Part shown: positions 9,294 through 18,780 of the stretch, one piece after another
Numbering within the stretch: the first letter of the stretch is position 1
Layout: every line of letters begins with the position of its first letter
Source: an uncultured Verrucomicrobiota bacterium
GTDB lineage: Bacteria; Verrucomicrobiota; Verrucomicrobiia; Verrucomicrobiales; Verrucomicrobiaceae
Length of the DNA: 64,000 bases
Direction: 5' to 3'
Assembly: GCA_903838675.1 (NCBI GenBank)
Contig: CAILZI010000141.1
Coordinates: 62,001 to 126,000, forward strand
Notes under the pieces: generated by a model
What the model was told of the DNA's origin: nothing
Databases searched by the model: none
Seen by the model: the letters and a program-made list of their open reading frames with translations, nothing else
Position numbers and translations under genes: made by a program

Positions 9294-9941
9294 ATGAAAG
9301 AGCGCATAATCCAACCTGAACTGCTCGACATTCTGCCGCAATCTGACCCAGATGCCATCCGTGCACGGGAGGAAATGCTGCAAATACACGGCGTCATGGG
9401 GAACCATCGCTGGATCGAGCGAATGGTGCGCTGGCATCGGGAAAGCGGCTGGCGCATCACGGAGCTGGGTGCTGGAGATGGTGCACTGGCCATGCGGCTG
9501 CTGCAGTCCGGCTGTTGTGCTGAGACCGGGTTGCATGCGTTTGATCTGGCACCCCGGCCTGAGCATTTGCCTGCGGCGGCGCATTGGACGTGTGGCGATG
9601 TGCTGGCGCAGGTGCTGCCGGAAACAGAGATCATGGTCGCGAGTTTGTTCCTGCATCATTTCACCCAGGAGCAATTGCACCTGCTCGGGTCGCGGCTGTC
9701 GCCTGCCATACGATTGATTGTGGCTGCCGAGCCCGCTCGCCGCTGGGTGCACACCGTCACCGGCAGGTTGTTTTGCGAGCTGGCGGAACTCAATCATGTG
9801 CAGCACCATGACATGCAGGTGAGCATCCGTGCAGGATTTCGTGGTGACGAACTGAGGGATGCGCTAGCGCTTGACGCCACCTGGCAGACGGCTGTGTTCA
9901 GTCATCCATTTGGCGCCTATCGATTCTTGGCCTGGCGCTGA
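9294..9941 (+). CDS. SAM-dependent methyltransferase linked to the type III PKS locus
   Basis: 215 residues from ATG at 9294; an ATG three bases earlier and a GTG at 9261 are also in frame. Motif I is ITELGAGDGALAMRLL. The N-terminal segment IQPELLDILPQSDP followed by MGNHRWIERMV is, from memory, a signature of small methyltransferases commonly found beside bacterial type III polyketide synthases and flavin oxidoreductases. It is divergent from the RND gene, with about 180 bases between them that could hold both promoters. It is probably a second tailoring methyltransferase for the aromatic lipid; a generic role cannot be excluded. Confidence 0.75.
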   Translation: MKERIIQPELLDILPQSDPDAIRAREEMLQIHGVMGNHRWIERMVRWHRESGWRITELGAGDGALAMRLLQSGCCAETGLHAFDLAPRPEHLPAAAHWTCGDVLAQVLPETEIMVASLFLHHFTQEQLHLLGSRLSPAIRLIVAAEPARRWVHTVTGRLFCELAELNHVQHHDMQVSIRAGFRGDELRDALALDATWQTAVFSHPFGAYRFLAWR

Positions 9942-10005
9942 GAGCCGACAGGAAGGCCATGACGCCCGTTGCCGTGGGGCATGACTGCATTCATACTGCG
10001 ACCAC

Positions 10006-11574
10006 ATGATCCGGCCCCATACGCCGCCAGAAACACCCGCTGACAAGCCCGCGCACCGCGGGGAAGCCAGCGGCGCGTGGGCGTCCCCCTGGGAGCTGGA
10101 TCTGGAGTGGCAGGATGCGCCACCGGGAAAGAAGCGCCGTTACATCGAGGAGAAACCACCCCCCGCGCAGCAAGAGCCAAAAGCGGCACCCAAGCCGCAC
10201 GTGCAATCACTACCGCCAGCGGTGGCGCGAGAAGAGCCCAATGTGCCTCGCCAGGCACCGCCTTCACGGCTTGTCTCGAAGCCAAGGCCCCAGCCCACTG
10301 TTGAACGCGAAGTCTCATGGTCCACGCTGGCCATCCTGTGCATGGGATTGCTGGCCTTGGTCTTCATCGCCTGGCTGTATGTGGACGACCAGGCTCCGGG
10401 CTTGGACAAAGACCTGCTGTTGAACCGGCCGGTCGATCAGGCGTCTGCGATTCAAACACCCGACAAGCTGCGCAAGTTTTTGAATGCGCTGGTGCCTTTC
10501 GAAAACGTGCAGCTCTCAGGCAAAGCGCCGTGGTTGTGGGACACCCCCACGCTCTCACGCGTCGTCCAGTCCAATGGCATCGCTCTCGACAATCTGCGTG
10601 ATCTGCTGGAGGACGCTGACTGGCATCCTGCGCATGCTGCCTGGCATGCCATAGATCCATGCAAGGATCCGCGCTGGCATCAGGTGCTGGTGCTCAAGCA
10701 GGCGGAGGCCGCTTATCTCTCACGTCGCATGCAGGAGGAGTCGGCGTTTACCGCGGCGATCGATCTTGCCGAACTCGGCTGGCGGCTGGAGCATATCTGG
10801 GCCTGGCCCTCCTGCTACCAGCGCTCGCTGGAGGCACAGACACTCGCTGCCCAAACGCTGGCTGACCTGCTGCGGCAGACCAGGCTGCCTGAGGCCACAC
10901 TGCGGCAGTTTCAGCGCCAGTTCAATGTCTGCCAGCCCACCTCAGAGGTGCTGGAGAGCGCGATGAATGCCTTTTACGTTCATGAGAAAAAACTCATTCT
11001 CGGTCCGAAGAGCGGTGAGAATCTCGACACCATGCCAGGCGGCGTTCAGTTGCATCGTCCGGGCCGGTTGTTTTTCAAACCGTATGAAACCCTGCAGCAT
11101 TTCGCCACGGCATTCCGGCAGATCAAAAATGAAGTGCAGACACCGCTGGTCCTCACCGCAGAGGTGCGTCTCAAAGACAACGCTGTCGCCGAAGCCCCCT
11201 ACCAGCCTAATTCCGCCGGGCTGGCCTACTATCATCAGCGCATGAAGGCCTACACTCCCCTGCCCGCCGAGCTTGGAAAGGTGCGCACCTGCGGCAATTT
11301 GATCATCACCCTGTTCGCGGTGCGGCGCTGCATTGCAGAGAAGAAAACCGTGCCTGCCACCCTCGAACAACTGCGCACCTTCAACTTCCTTCTCGACGTG
11401 CCCATTGATCCATACACGGGCGCCCCGCTGCAATACAGCCTCGCGCGTGGTCTGATCTGGTCGGTGGGCACGGATCTCAAATCCGCCAACGGCGCGCCCA
11501 CGGAACCGCCGATGAGTAATCCTGCTGAACCGACCGTGGAACTCGGCATCGCCGTGGCAGGAGTGGCGAAGTGA
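10006..11574 (+). CDS. Single-pass membrane protein of unknown function with Pro-rich N-terminus
   Basis: 522 residues. Residues 1-100 are rich in Pro, Lys and Ala and look disordered and cytoplasmic; one transmembrane helix follows at about 105-125 (WSTLAILCMGLLALVFIAW); the rest is a soluble helical domain, probably periplasmic. The C-terminus has a motif FLLDVPIDPYTGAPLQYSL then GLIWSVGTDLKS, a pseudopilin-like pattern common at the end of large uncharacterised proteins in Planctomycetes and Verrucomicrobia. No catalytic motif was recognised. The stop codon is directly next to the stop of the convergent peptide-binding gene. Confidence 0.7.
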   Translation: MIRPHTPPETPADKPAHRGEASGAWASPWELDLEWQDAPPGKKRRYIEEKPPPAQQEPKAAPKPHVQSLPPAVAREEPNVPRQAPPSRLVSKPRPQPTVEREVSWSTLAILCMGLLALVFIAWLYVDDQAPGLDKDLLLNRPVDQASAIQTPDKLRKFLNALVPFENVQLSGKAPWLWDTPTLSRVVQSNGIALDNLRDLLEDADWHPAHAAWHAIDPCKDPRWHQVLVLKQAEAAYLSRRMQEESAFTAAIDLAELGWRLEHIWAWPSCYQRSLEAQTLAAQTLADLLRQTRLPEATLRQFQRQFNVCQPTSEVLESAMNAFYVHEKKLILGPKSGENLDTMPGGVQLHRPGRLFFKPYETLQHFATAFRQIKNEVQTPLVLTAEVRLKDNAVAEAPYQPNSAGLAYYHQRMKAYTPLPAELGKVRTCGNLIITLFAVRRCIAEKKTVPATLEQLRTFNFLLDVPIDPYTGAPLQYSLARGLIWSVGTDLKSANGAPTEPPMSNPAEPTVELGIAVAGVAK

Positions 11575-13161
11575 TCACTTCCACCGCATGCAGCGGAAAG
11601 GATGATCGTCGATCAGGTTCGCCTGCACGCCAGTGAGGCGTTCGGCGTGGTAGAACTGGACGCCGACGTAGTGGTAGATCGGGATGATGACGGCGTCGTC
11701 GGTGACGAGGAGTTTTTCAGCCTGCTGAAACAGCGTGTTACGCTGATTCAAATCAGCTTCGCGAGCGGCGGCTGCGATGAGTTCATCGTATTGGGAATTC
11801 GCCCAGCCGGTGCGGTTGTTGCCGTTGCTGGACAGGAACATTTCCAGGAAAGTACCGGGGTCATTGTAGTCGCCCACCCAGCTGCTGCGGCAGAGTTGGT
11901 AGTTTTTCTCCTTCATGGAGTCGAGATAGATCTTCCACTCCTGCTTGGCGAGATCGACGCTGATGCCGAGGTGCTGCTGCCACATGGCCTGCAATTCCAC
12001 GGCGATGTTGCGCTCGACGGGCTTGGGAAAGTAGAGGTATTCCACGCGCGGAAAACCTTTGCCGCCGGGGTAGCCGGCTTCGGCGAGCAGCTTGCGCGCG
12101 CGTTCAGGATCGAACTCGGGACCGGGCGGCGGCTGGTAGTTTTGGCCGGCACCGGGCGGGGTGAGGCTGAAGGCGGTGCGCTCGCCGAGCTGGGTGATTT
12201 TTTCGGTGATACGTTTGCGGTCGATGGCGAGGGAGAAGGCGAGGCGGATCTTGGGGTTGTCGAAGGGGGCGCGGGTGACGTTGAAGCGGGTGAAAAAGCT
12301 GCTGAGGAAGGGGCCGGTGTGGAAGTAAGACTGCTGCTTGAGTTTGACGGTGAGGGAGGTGGGCACCATGCCCTTGTCGATGATGAGATCGGCCTGGCCG
12401 GTGATGAAGTAATTGATGGCCGTGTTCGGCTCCGAGATGGGCAGGATTTCGATGCTCTTCATCGGTATGTTGGCGGCATCCCAGTAGCGCTCGTTGCGAC
12501 GCAGCACGATGCGGTCGTCCAGCAGCCAGTCTTCGAGCGTGTAGGAGCCATTGCCGACCAGGATGCCCGGCTTAAACCAGGCGGTGCCGTGTTTTTCCAC
12601 GACCCGCTGCGGCACGGGCGAGAACGTGGTGAAGGCGCAGAGGTCGATGAAGTAGGGCGTGGGATTTTCGAGTTCGACACGCAGCGTGCGGTCATCCAGA
12701 GCGGTCACGCCCACCTGAGAGAAGTCCTTGAGCCTGCCTTCATGAAAGCGCTGGGCGTTTTTGATGACGTAGAGCTGGCTGGCGTAATCCGCACCGAACT
12801 CAGGCGTGAGCACGCGCTTCCATGAGTAGATGAAGTCCTGCGTCGTGAGCGGTGCTCCGTCACTCCACGTCGTGTTCGGGCGCAGATGGAAAGTGTAGGT
12901 CTTGCGGTCCGGTGTCATTTCCCAGCGTTCTGCCATGCCGGGCTGCGGTTTCCCAGCCGCATCAATGCGGCAGAGCCCCTCAAACAAGGCCGAAGCAATG
13001 CGCATGCCCACCTGATCGGTCACCACCGCCGGATCAATGCTCTCCGGCTCGGCACCATTGATGAAGACGAGGTCTGCGCGCGGCCGCGACTTGCCGCAGG
13101 CCGCGAGGGAGAGCAGAAGTGCGGCGGCGAAGGCGAAACGAATCACGCGAAAAGCTAGCAC
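11575..13161 (-). CDS. Oligopeptide-binding lipoprotein (OppA-like, SBP family 5)
   Basis: 528 residues. The signal peptide ends in a lipobox (LLLSLAACGK), so the protein should be lipid-anchored. The mature sequence follows the SBP_bac_5 pattern: GAEPESIDPA, SALFEGLCRIDAAGKPQPGMAE, WSDGAPLTTQDFIYSWKR, then a DPERARKLLAEAGYPGG segment near residue 350. Such proteins deliver peptides to an Opp/Dpp ABC permease. No permease or ATPase gene lies nearby, so it is an orphan here. The gene is divergent from the sialate O-acetylesterase with 92 bases between starts. Confidence 0.9.
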   Translation of the reverse strand: MLAFRVIRFAFAAALLLSLAACGKSRPRADLVFINGAEPESIDPAVVTDQVGMRIASALFEGLCRIDAAGKPQPGMAERWEMTPDRKTYTFHLRPNTTWSDGAPLTTQDFIYSWKRVLTPEFGADYASQLYVIKNAQRFHEGRLKDFSQVGVTALDDRTLRVELENPTPYFIDLCAFTTFSPVPQRVVEKHGTAWFKPGILVGNGSYTLEDWLLDDRIVLRRNERYWDAANIPMKSIEILPISEPNTAINYFITGQADLIIDKGMVPTSLTVKLKQQSYFHTGPFLSSFFTRFNVTRAPFDNPKIRLAFSLAIDRKRITEKITQLGERTAFSLTPPGAGQNYQPPPGPEFDPERARKLLAEAGYPGGKGFPRVEYLYFPKPVERNIAVELQAMWQQHLGISVDLAKQEWKIYLDSMKEKNYQLCRSSWVGDYNDPGTFLEMFLSSNGNNRTGWANSQYDELIAAAAREADLNQRNTLFQQAEKLLVTDDAVIIPIYHYVGVQFYHAERLTGVQANLIDDHPFRCMRWK

Positions 13162-13253
13162 ACGGTTGGTGCGGTCTGCAGCACAATCCTTGCATCAGGC
13201 TGCAATGATCTGCCTTCACGCAGCGTTCCCAACGCCCAGCTTTTTTCCAGCCC

Positions 13254-14906
13254 ATGCGCATCCTCTGCCTTCTCACCCTCCTTGCCGTCTCCGCCCGTGC
13301 GGAATTAAAACTCCCCGCCATCATTGGCGACAACATGGTGCTGCAGCAGAAGCAGGCCAATCCGGTCTGGGGTTGGGACGCCCCTGGCACCGAGGTCACG
13401 GTGACCTTCGCCGGTCAAACCAAGACCGCCAAGGCTGGTGCGGATGGCAAATGGACCGTGAAGCTGGATGCAGTGCCCGCGAATGCGCAGTCGGCGACGA
13501 TCACCATCAAGGGCAGCAGCACCAAAGAACTAAAAAACGTTCTCGTGGGCGAGGTGTGGATCTGCTCCGGCCAGTCCAACATGGGGTTCAATCTTTCCAG
13601 CGTCTGGGATGCGGATCTGGACATCGCGCAGGCAAAGTTTCCGCAGATCCGCCTCATCTCGGTGCCACAGGTCGGCACGCAGGAGATCCAGGACGACTTC
13701 AAAGGCCAGTGGGAGGAATGCAGCCCGGCCAATGCGGGCCAGTTTACCGCAGTGGGTTACCATTTCGGCCGCGTGTTGCATGAGATGCTCGGCGTCCCCG
13801 TCGGTCTGATTGACAATGCCTGGGGCGGCAGCGCCTGCGAAGCCTGGGTGAAACGCGATGTGCTGGAAAATGACCCGCGCTTTGCCGCGATCATCGCCCG
13901 GTGGAAGCAGATCGAGTCCACCTTCACGCAGGAGGCCTTCGACAAGCAGGTGGCCGAGTACAAAGTCAAAGCGGCTGCTTGGGGCAAAGCGCGCGCTGAA
14001 GCCGCCAAGGCCGGGACCTTTTTCACCGCCCCGGCACCGCGCCCTCCGCAGAACCTGATGACCGGTCAGGGTCGTCCGGGAAATCTGTATGCAGGCGTAC
14101 TGCACCCGACGATTGGCTACGGCATCAAAGGCGTGATCTGGTACCAGGGCGAGTCCAATGCCAGCCGCGCGAAGGAATACGGCGAGTTGTTTCCCTTCAT
14201 GATCGAGCATTGGCGCAAAGAATGGCAGCAGGGAGACTTCCCCTTCTACTGGGTGCAGCTGGCCGACTACAAGAACTACCAGACGGAGCCGGTCGAAAGC
14301 GACTGGGCCGAGCTGCGCGAAGCCCAGACCCGCACGATGAGCAAACTGCCCAAAACCGGCCAGTGCGTCATCACCGACCTCGGCGAGGCGAACGACATCC
14401 ACCCGAAAAACAAGCGCGACGTGGCCGAGCGCCTCGCCCGCTGGGCCTTTGTGAACGATTACGGCCAGAAGCTTCCCTATCGCAGTCCAGAGCTCAAAGA
14501 CGCGAAATTTGATGGCGGCAAAGCACTGCTGACTTTCGACTTTGCTCCTGGCGGCCTGCGCACCATCGACACCGATGACGTCAAAGGCTTCGCCATCTGC
14601 GGTGAAGACAAGAAGTGGGTCTGGGCCAAGGCCAGCATCCTCGGCGGGTCGAAGAAAGGCACCAACCAGATCGAAGTGAGCGCCGAAGGCGTCACCAAAC
14701 CCGTGGCCGTGCGCTACGCCTGGGCGGACAATCCGATCTGCAATGTCTATTCTGCCGAAGGCCTGCCTGTAACTCCGTTCCGCACGGATGACTTTCCGAT
14801 GATCACTGACCCGGCCAATCCGAACAGCGCCGAAGCCCAGAACGCCAAGCGCGCCGAAGACCTCCGGAAGCTCAACGAAGCTAAGAAAAAGGCCGGGAAG
14901 AAATAA
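13254..14906 (+). CDS. Sialate O-acetylesterase-like SGNH esterase
   Basis: 550 residues with a short signal peptide (MRILCLLTLLAVSARA). After an N-terminal beta domain, the SGNH block I is ICSGQSNM with Ser108 as nucleophile. Later motifs are LIDNAWGGSACEAW, IKGVIWYQGESNASRA and the acid/base pair in DLGEANDIHPKNK. The family removes O-acetyl groups from sialic acid or from plant and algal polysaccharides, and is abundant in polysaccharide-degrading Verrucomicrobia. The C-terminal region (about 400-530) is a beta domain followed by a Lys/Ala-rich tail. It probably acts in the periplasm or outside the cell. Confidence 0.92.
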   Translation: MRILCLLTLLAVSARAELKLPAIIGDNMVLQQKQANPVWGWDAPGTEVTVTFAGQTKTAKAGADGKWTVKLDAVPANAQSATITIKGSSTKELKNVLVGEVWICSGQSNMGFNLSSVWDADLDIAQAKFPQIRLISVPQVGTQEIQDDFKGQWEECSPANAGQFTAVGYHFGRVLHEMLGVPVGLIDNAWGGSACEAWVKRDVLENDPRFAAIIARWKQIESTFTQEAFDKQVAEYKVKAAAWGKARAEAAKAGTFFTAPAPRPPQNLMTGQGRPGNLYAGVLHPTIGYGIKGVIWYQGESNASRAKEYGELFPFMIEHWRKEWQQGDFPFYWVQLADYKNYQTEPVESDWAELREAQTRTMSKLPKTGQCVITDLGEANDIHPKNKRDVAERLARWAFVNDYGQKLPYRSPELKDAKFDGGKALLTFDFAPGGLRTIDTDDVKGFAICGEDKKWVWAKASILGGSKKGTNQIEVSAEGVTKPVAVRYAWADNPICNVYSAEGLPVTPFRTDDFPMITDPANPNSAEAQNAKRAEDLRKLNEAKKKAGKK

Positions 14907-14993
14907 GCGCCGGTTTTCATGGCGATTATTTCATGTGCAAACTTGTGTCAGAAGCGGCGGGAAGCGTATGTTGATGACTTCACGTCATCCTGC

Positions 14994-16496
14994 ATGAACA
15001 CCCGACCGCTTCTGTCTCTTCTCGCCCTGGCTCTGCTTCCTTCAGCCCTCTGCGCGCAACCCGCAAAGGCACCGCCCCCGGCAGCTCAGGGCATCGATGT
15101 CGCATCAGGTGCCTGGGAAGGCATTGTGAACATTGATGTTTCGGTGCTGGTTCCCGACTATCGTGAGCCGTGGAACGCCGGCCAGCCCAGCGGTGGCAGC
15201 GGCACAGGGTTCCTCATTGGCAAAAATCGTTTTCTGACCAATGCGCACGTCGTCAGCAACGCCACGCGCATTCTGATCCGCACGACCAATGACCCCGAGC
15301 CGCATCCGGCCAAGATCGTTCACATCGCGCATGATTGTGACCTGGCTCTGATCGAAGCCGAAGACGGCAGCCACTTTGACAAGCTTAAGCCGCTCGAATT
15401 CGGCGGCATTCCGCAGCTTAACACCGAGGTGATTGCGATCGGTTATCCCATCGGCGGTGATCGCATCTCCGTGACGCGCGGCGTAGTTTCGCGCATCGAC
15501 TTCCGGCCTTACAGCCACACGAGCGTGGACTCACACCTCGCCATTCAGGTGGATGCCGCGATCAATCCTGGCAACTCCGGCGGTCCGGTGATGCAGGAGG
15601 GCAAAGTCGTCGGTGTGGCCTTTCAGGGTTTCAGCGGCCGGGTGGCGCAGAACGTCGGCTACATGATTCCAGTACCTGTGATCAAACGCTTCCTCAAGGA
15701 CATCGAAGACGGTCGTTACGATCACTATGTCGATCTCGCCGCAAGCGACTTCCCCATTGAAAATCCAGCGCAGGCCAAGGCGCTCGGCACCGGCAATGAC
15801 GGTGTGGGCGTGATGGTCGGTGATGTGGAGCCCCAGGGCAGCGTGGGCGATCTGCTGAAAATCGGTGACGTCATTCTGAGCATTGATGAAAATCCGGTCA
15901 TGAACAACGGCCTCGTGCGCTTCGAAGGCGAGCTGATGGACATGAATGAAATCGTCGAGCGCAAGTTCGCCGGTGACACGATCAAGCTGAAGTACATGCG
16001 CGATGGCAAAAAACTGGAGGCCACGGTGACTTTGAAACGCTTTGATCCCTATGTCCGTCTCGGTGCGCAGTACAACCAGCGCCCCCGCTACATCGTCAAT
16101 GCCGGGCTCGTGTTTCAGCCGCTGGACCGCAACCTGATGGACGCCCATCAAATGCGCGACGACACGGTGAACTACGTTTTTGACAACTTCCTGACCGACA
16201 AGCTCTACGTGGAGCGCCCTGAGCCCGTCGTGCTGACAAACGTGCTGCCAGATGAAGTGAACACCTGGATCACTCCTTATGCGCACAGCATCGTCGATGA
16301 GATCAACGGCGTGAAAATCAAAACACTCAAGGATGTGCAGACGGCTTTGGCAAAGAAGGACAAGCCGTTCATCGAGATCGTGCTGCTGGAAAAAAACCGC
16401 CCGCTGGTGCTCAAGCGTGAACTCGCCGAGGCCGCCCACAAACGCATCATGCAGACCTACAACATCCAGGAAGACTCCTACCTTGGCGATGAGTAG
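14994..16496 (+). CDS. HtrA/Deg-like serine protease with PDZ domains
   Basis: 500 residues from the ATG at 14994, which gives a signal peptide ending in ALCAQP. The trypsin-like triad is complete: His85 in FLTNAHVVSNA, Asp116 in HDCDLALIEA and Ser195 in NPGNSGGPVM. A first PDZ region lies at about 265-345 (GVGVMVGDVEPQGSVGDLLK) and a second, weaker one near the C-terminus (IVDEINGVKIKTLKDVQTAL). It is expected to degrade or refold damaged envelope proteins. It is followed after 41 bases by a paralogue of the same architecture whose catalytic residues are changed, so the two are probably co-transcribed and may work together. Confidence 0.92.
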   Translation: MNTRPLLSLLALALLPSALCAQPAKAPPPAAQGIDVASGAWEGIVNIDVSVLVPDYREPWNAGQPSGGSGTGFLIGKNRFLTNAHVVSNATRILIRTTNDPEPHPAKIVHIAHDCDLALIEAEDGSHFDKLKPLEFGGIPQLNTEVIAIGYPIGGDRISVTRGVVSRIDFRPYSHTSVDSHLAIQVDAAINPGNSGGPVMQEGKVVGVAFQGFSGRVAQNVGYMIPVPVIKRFLKDIEDGRYDHYVDLAASDFPIENPAQAKALGTGNDGVGVMVGDVEPQGSVGDLLKIGDVILSIDENPVMNNGLVRFEGELMDMNEIVERKFAGDTIKLKYMRDGKKLEATVTLKRFDPYVRLGAQYNQRPRYIVNAGLVFQPLDRNLMDAHQMRDDTVNYVFDNFLTDKLYVERPEPVVLTNVLPDEVNTWITPYAHSIVDEINGVKIKTLKDVQTALAKKDKPFIEIVLLEKNRPLVLKRELAEAAHKRIMQTYNIQEDSYLGDE

Positions 16497-16537
16497 CCGA
16501 GTGAACCGAACTTGAACCTTTCAGCCTCGACGCATCC

Positions 16538-18088
16538 ATGAAGCTTTCACAGACTCTCCTCCTTCTGACATTCAGCGCAGCCACTTTGCAGGCGCAGACG
16601 CCGCAGTCTGAAATCCCCAAGAAGCAACGCGCACCCGCCGTGACCGAGGGTGCCGCCGTTTCGCAGCAGGTGGTGCAAAGCAACTCGCTGGTGAAGGTCA
16701 ACGCCACCTCCCAGCCCTACAGCCTGCATCTGCCCTGGCAGAAGGAGTCGCCTTCGGGTCGGCGCGGCCTGGGCGTCGTTCTCGCAGGCAACCGGGTGCT
16801 GGTCACGGCGCAGATGGTGGCGGACGCCACTTACATTGAGCTCGAGCTGCCGACCACTGGCCAGAAGATTCCCGCCAAGGTCCTGGCGGTGGATTATGAA
16901 GCCAACCTGGCCCTGCTGGAGTCAGCTCCTTCGGACAAACAAAAAGCGTTCTTTTCCGGGCTCAAGCCGATGGCGGTGGATGTCGGCACCCGCATCGAAG
17001 ACAAGGTGGACATCCTGCAGACGGGACGCGTGGGCGAGCTGATCAAAAGCGAGCTGAAAATCGGCAAGGTGCTCACCCGCCGTTACAACGTCGAAGGCTC
17101 AGGTTTCCTCGTCTATGAGGCCAACAACATTGTGCGCAGCGAAGCCAACAGCTTCACTCTGCCAGTGGTCAAAGGCGGCAAGCTCGTCGGATTGTTGTTG
17201 AGCTACGATTCCAAGAACCAGGTCACCACCATCCTGCCCGCACCGATCATCGAGCACTTTCTCAAAGACGTGGCAGACGGGAGCTATGAAGGCTTCCCAA
17301 GTCTCGGCATGGAGCTGCAGTCCACGCTGGACGAGCAGTTCCGCGAATTCCTCGGACTCAAGCCCGATGCCCCCGGCGTACTCATCAGCATGGTCATGAA
17401 GGGCGGCTCTGCTGAAAAAGCCGGCATGAAAAAGGGCGACATCCTGGTGGCCATCAATGGGTTCACCATTGATTCACGCGGTGACTACAAGGACCCGCAG
17501 TTCGGCGCTCTCAGTTCCAGCCATCTTGTGCGTGGTCGTGCCTATGTGGGTGATAAGGTCGAGATCAAAGTGATTCGCGAAGGCAAGGAAGTCACGCTCA
17601 CAGGCGAACTCACCCGCCGCAAGCCGGACGACTATCTCGTGCTGCCCTATCTGTTCGACAAAGGCCCGCGCTACGTGCTGATGGGCGGGCTGCTGTTTCA
17701 GGAGCTGTCACGTCCCTACCTGGACGCCTTTGGCGAGGAGCAGCGCGGGGGTGCCATCCTGCGCCTCACACGCATCGCCTCCCATCCTGACAAGTATGAG
17801 GAGGAAGGCCGCAAGAAGCTCGTCTTTCTCAGCCTTGTGCTGCCCACTCCCAGCGCCCAGGGCTACGACAAGCTCGGCGGGCAGGTGGTCAACAAGGTGA
17901 ACGGCAAGGCCATCAAAGATCTCAATGATCTCGCGGAAGCCTTCAAGAGCGCCAAAGACACTGTGCACGTCATCGAGCTCAATGACTTCCCACACATCCT
18001 CTACCTCGACACCTTCAACGCTGAACGCGACAACATGCGCCTCCTTGGCGGTGCGTACCGCATCGGCAGTCTGAAGCGGCTGGAGTGA
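16538..18088 (+). CDS. HtrA-like pseudoprotease paralogue (catalytic His and Asp replaced)
   Basis: 516 residues with a signal peptide (cleavage near LQAQ). It keeps the protease-PDZ-PDZ layout of the preceding gene: FLTNAHVVSNA aligns with VLVTAQMVADA, HDCDLALIEA with YEANLALLES, and NPGNSGGPVM with SEANSFTLPVV. So the catalytic His is Gln92, the Asp is Asn123, and the Gly-Gly of the oxyanion loop is lost although a Ser (205) remains. The PDZ region (VLISMVMKGGSAEKAGMKKGDILVAING, split here for clarity at about residues 285-310) is well kept. It is probably a regulatory or substrate-presenting partner of the active protease. It is not a decayed gene: the frame is open and the sequence is well ordered. 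Confidence 0.85.
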   Translation: MKLSQTLLLLTFSAATLQAQTPQSEIPKKQRAPAVTEGAAVSQQVVQSNSLVKVNATSQPYSLHLPWQKESPSGRRGLGVVLAGNRVLVTAQMVADATYIELELPTTGQKIPAKVLAVDYEANLALLESAPSDKQKAFFSGLKPMAVDVGTRIEDKVDILQTGRVGELIKSELKIGKVLTRRYNVEGSGFLVYEANNIVRSEANSFTLPVVKGGKLVGLLLSYDSKNQVTTILPAPIIEHFLKDVADGSYEGFPSLGMELQSTLDEQFREFLGLKPDAPGVLISMVMKGGSAEKAGMKKGDILVAINGFTIDSRGDYKDPQFGALSSSHLVRGRAYVGDKVEIKVIREGKEVTLTGELTRRKPDDYLVLPYLFDKGPRYVLMGGLLFQELSRPYLDAFGEEQRGGAILRLTRIASHPDKYEEEGRKKLVFLSLVLPTPSAQGYDKLGGQVVNKVNGKAIKDLNDLAEAFKSAKDTVHVIELNDFPHILYLDTFNAERDNMRLLGGAYRIGSLKRLE

Positions 18089-18090
18089 TT

Positions 18091-18780
18091 TTACTTCACC
18101 GCACCGATCAAGGTTTGCAGCCGCGACACCTGTGCCTTCAGCAGTGTGATCTCCGCTTCCATCTTTGCCCGCCAGTCTGCATCGCTTGAATCTTCCATCA
18201 CCTGCGGTGCCGGGGCATGCGCGGAGAGTGTGGCAGCCGCTGCTCCTGCTACTTCACCACAAAGAAGATGCATGAACTGCGCAACACGCTGCCCTGGTCC
18301 TGCTGGAATGCATTGCACCAGCGGACCTTCGTTATAGCCGATGAGCTCGGCCAGCGTGTTTTCCACGCTGGGCATGTCGGGAAATTCAAACAGACGTTCG
18401 GTGCGCTGGCGCAGTTCACCTGCCGTTTGTGATCCGCGCAGCAGCAGCATGCACAGCAGCGCCATGTGCGAACGGTCCAGGCCTTGCAGTTTTCCCTTCA
18501 GATTATGCCGGTACTTCAGAGTGCGACCGCCGACGATGTTCACTTCAAAAACATAGCCATGGGATTTCATCGTCTCCAATGCACGCAGTACGGTGCGTTC
18601 ATCATAGCGTACGATCGGGTCGCGGTTCGTGGTCTGATTGCATGCGGTCACCAGGGCGTTCAGCGTCATCGGGTAGTAGTCCGGCAGCGTGATTTCTTTT
18701 TCGATCAAGCACCCCATCACACGCGCGGCTTCGGGAGTGAGAGTAAACAAGATGGCAGGTGTGACGGATTCAGCAGACAT
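18091..18780 (-). CDS. yceH: YceH family protein (DUF480)
   Basis: 229 residues. Hallmarks are CLIEKEITLPDYYPMTLNAL, ACNQTTNRDPIV, a second winged-helix segment LLCMLLLRGSQTAGELRQRT, and a C-terminal coiled stretch. DUF480 proteins are tandem winged-helix proteins of unknown role. The stop lies only 2 bases from the stop of the convergent pseudoprotease, leaving no room for a terminator between them. Confidence 0.92.
   Translation of the reverse strand: MSAESVTPAILFTLTPEAARVMGCLIEKEITLPDYYPMTLNALVTACNQTTNRDPIVRYDERTVLRALETMKSHGYVFEVNIVGGRTLKYRHNLKGKLQGLDRSHMALLCMLLLRGSQTAGELRQRTERLFEFPDMPSVENTLAELIGYNEGPLVQCIPAGPGQRVAQFMHLLCGEVAGAAAATLSAHAPAPQVMEDSSDADWRAKMEAEITLLKAQVSRLQTLIGAVK

Noticed and set aside
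11602..12825. Plus-strand frame of 407 codons opposite the OppA-like gene
   Set aside because: It is complementary to a well-formed SBP family 5 protein, and its composition (Glu/Val/Gly-rich) is that of a shadow frame.
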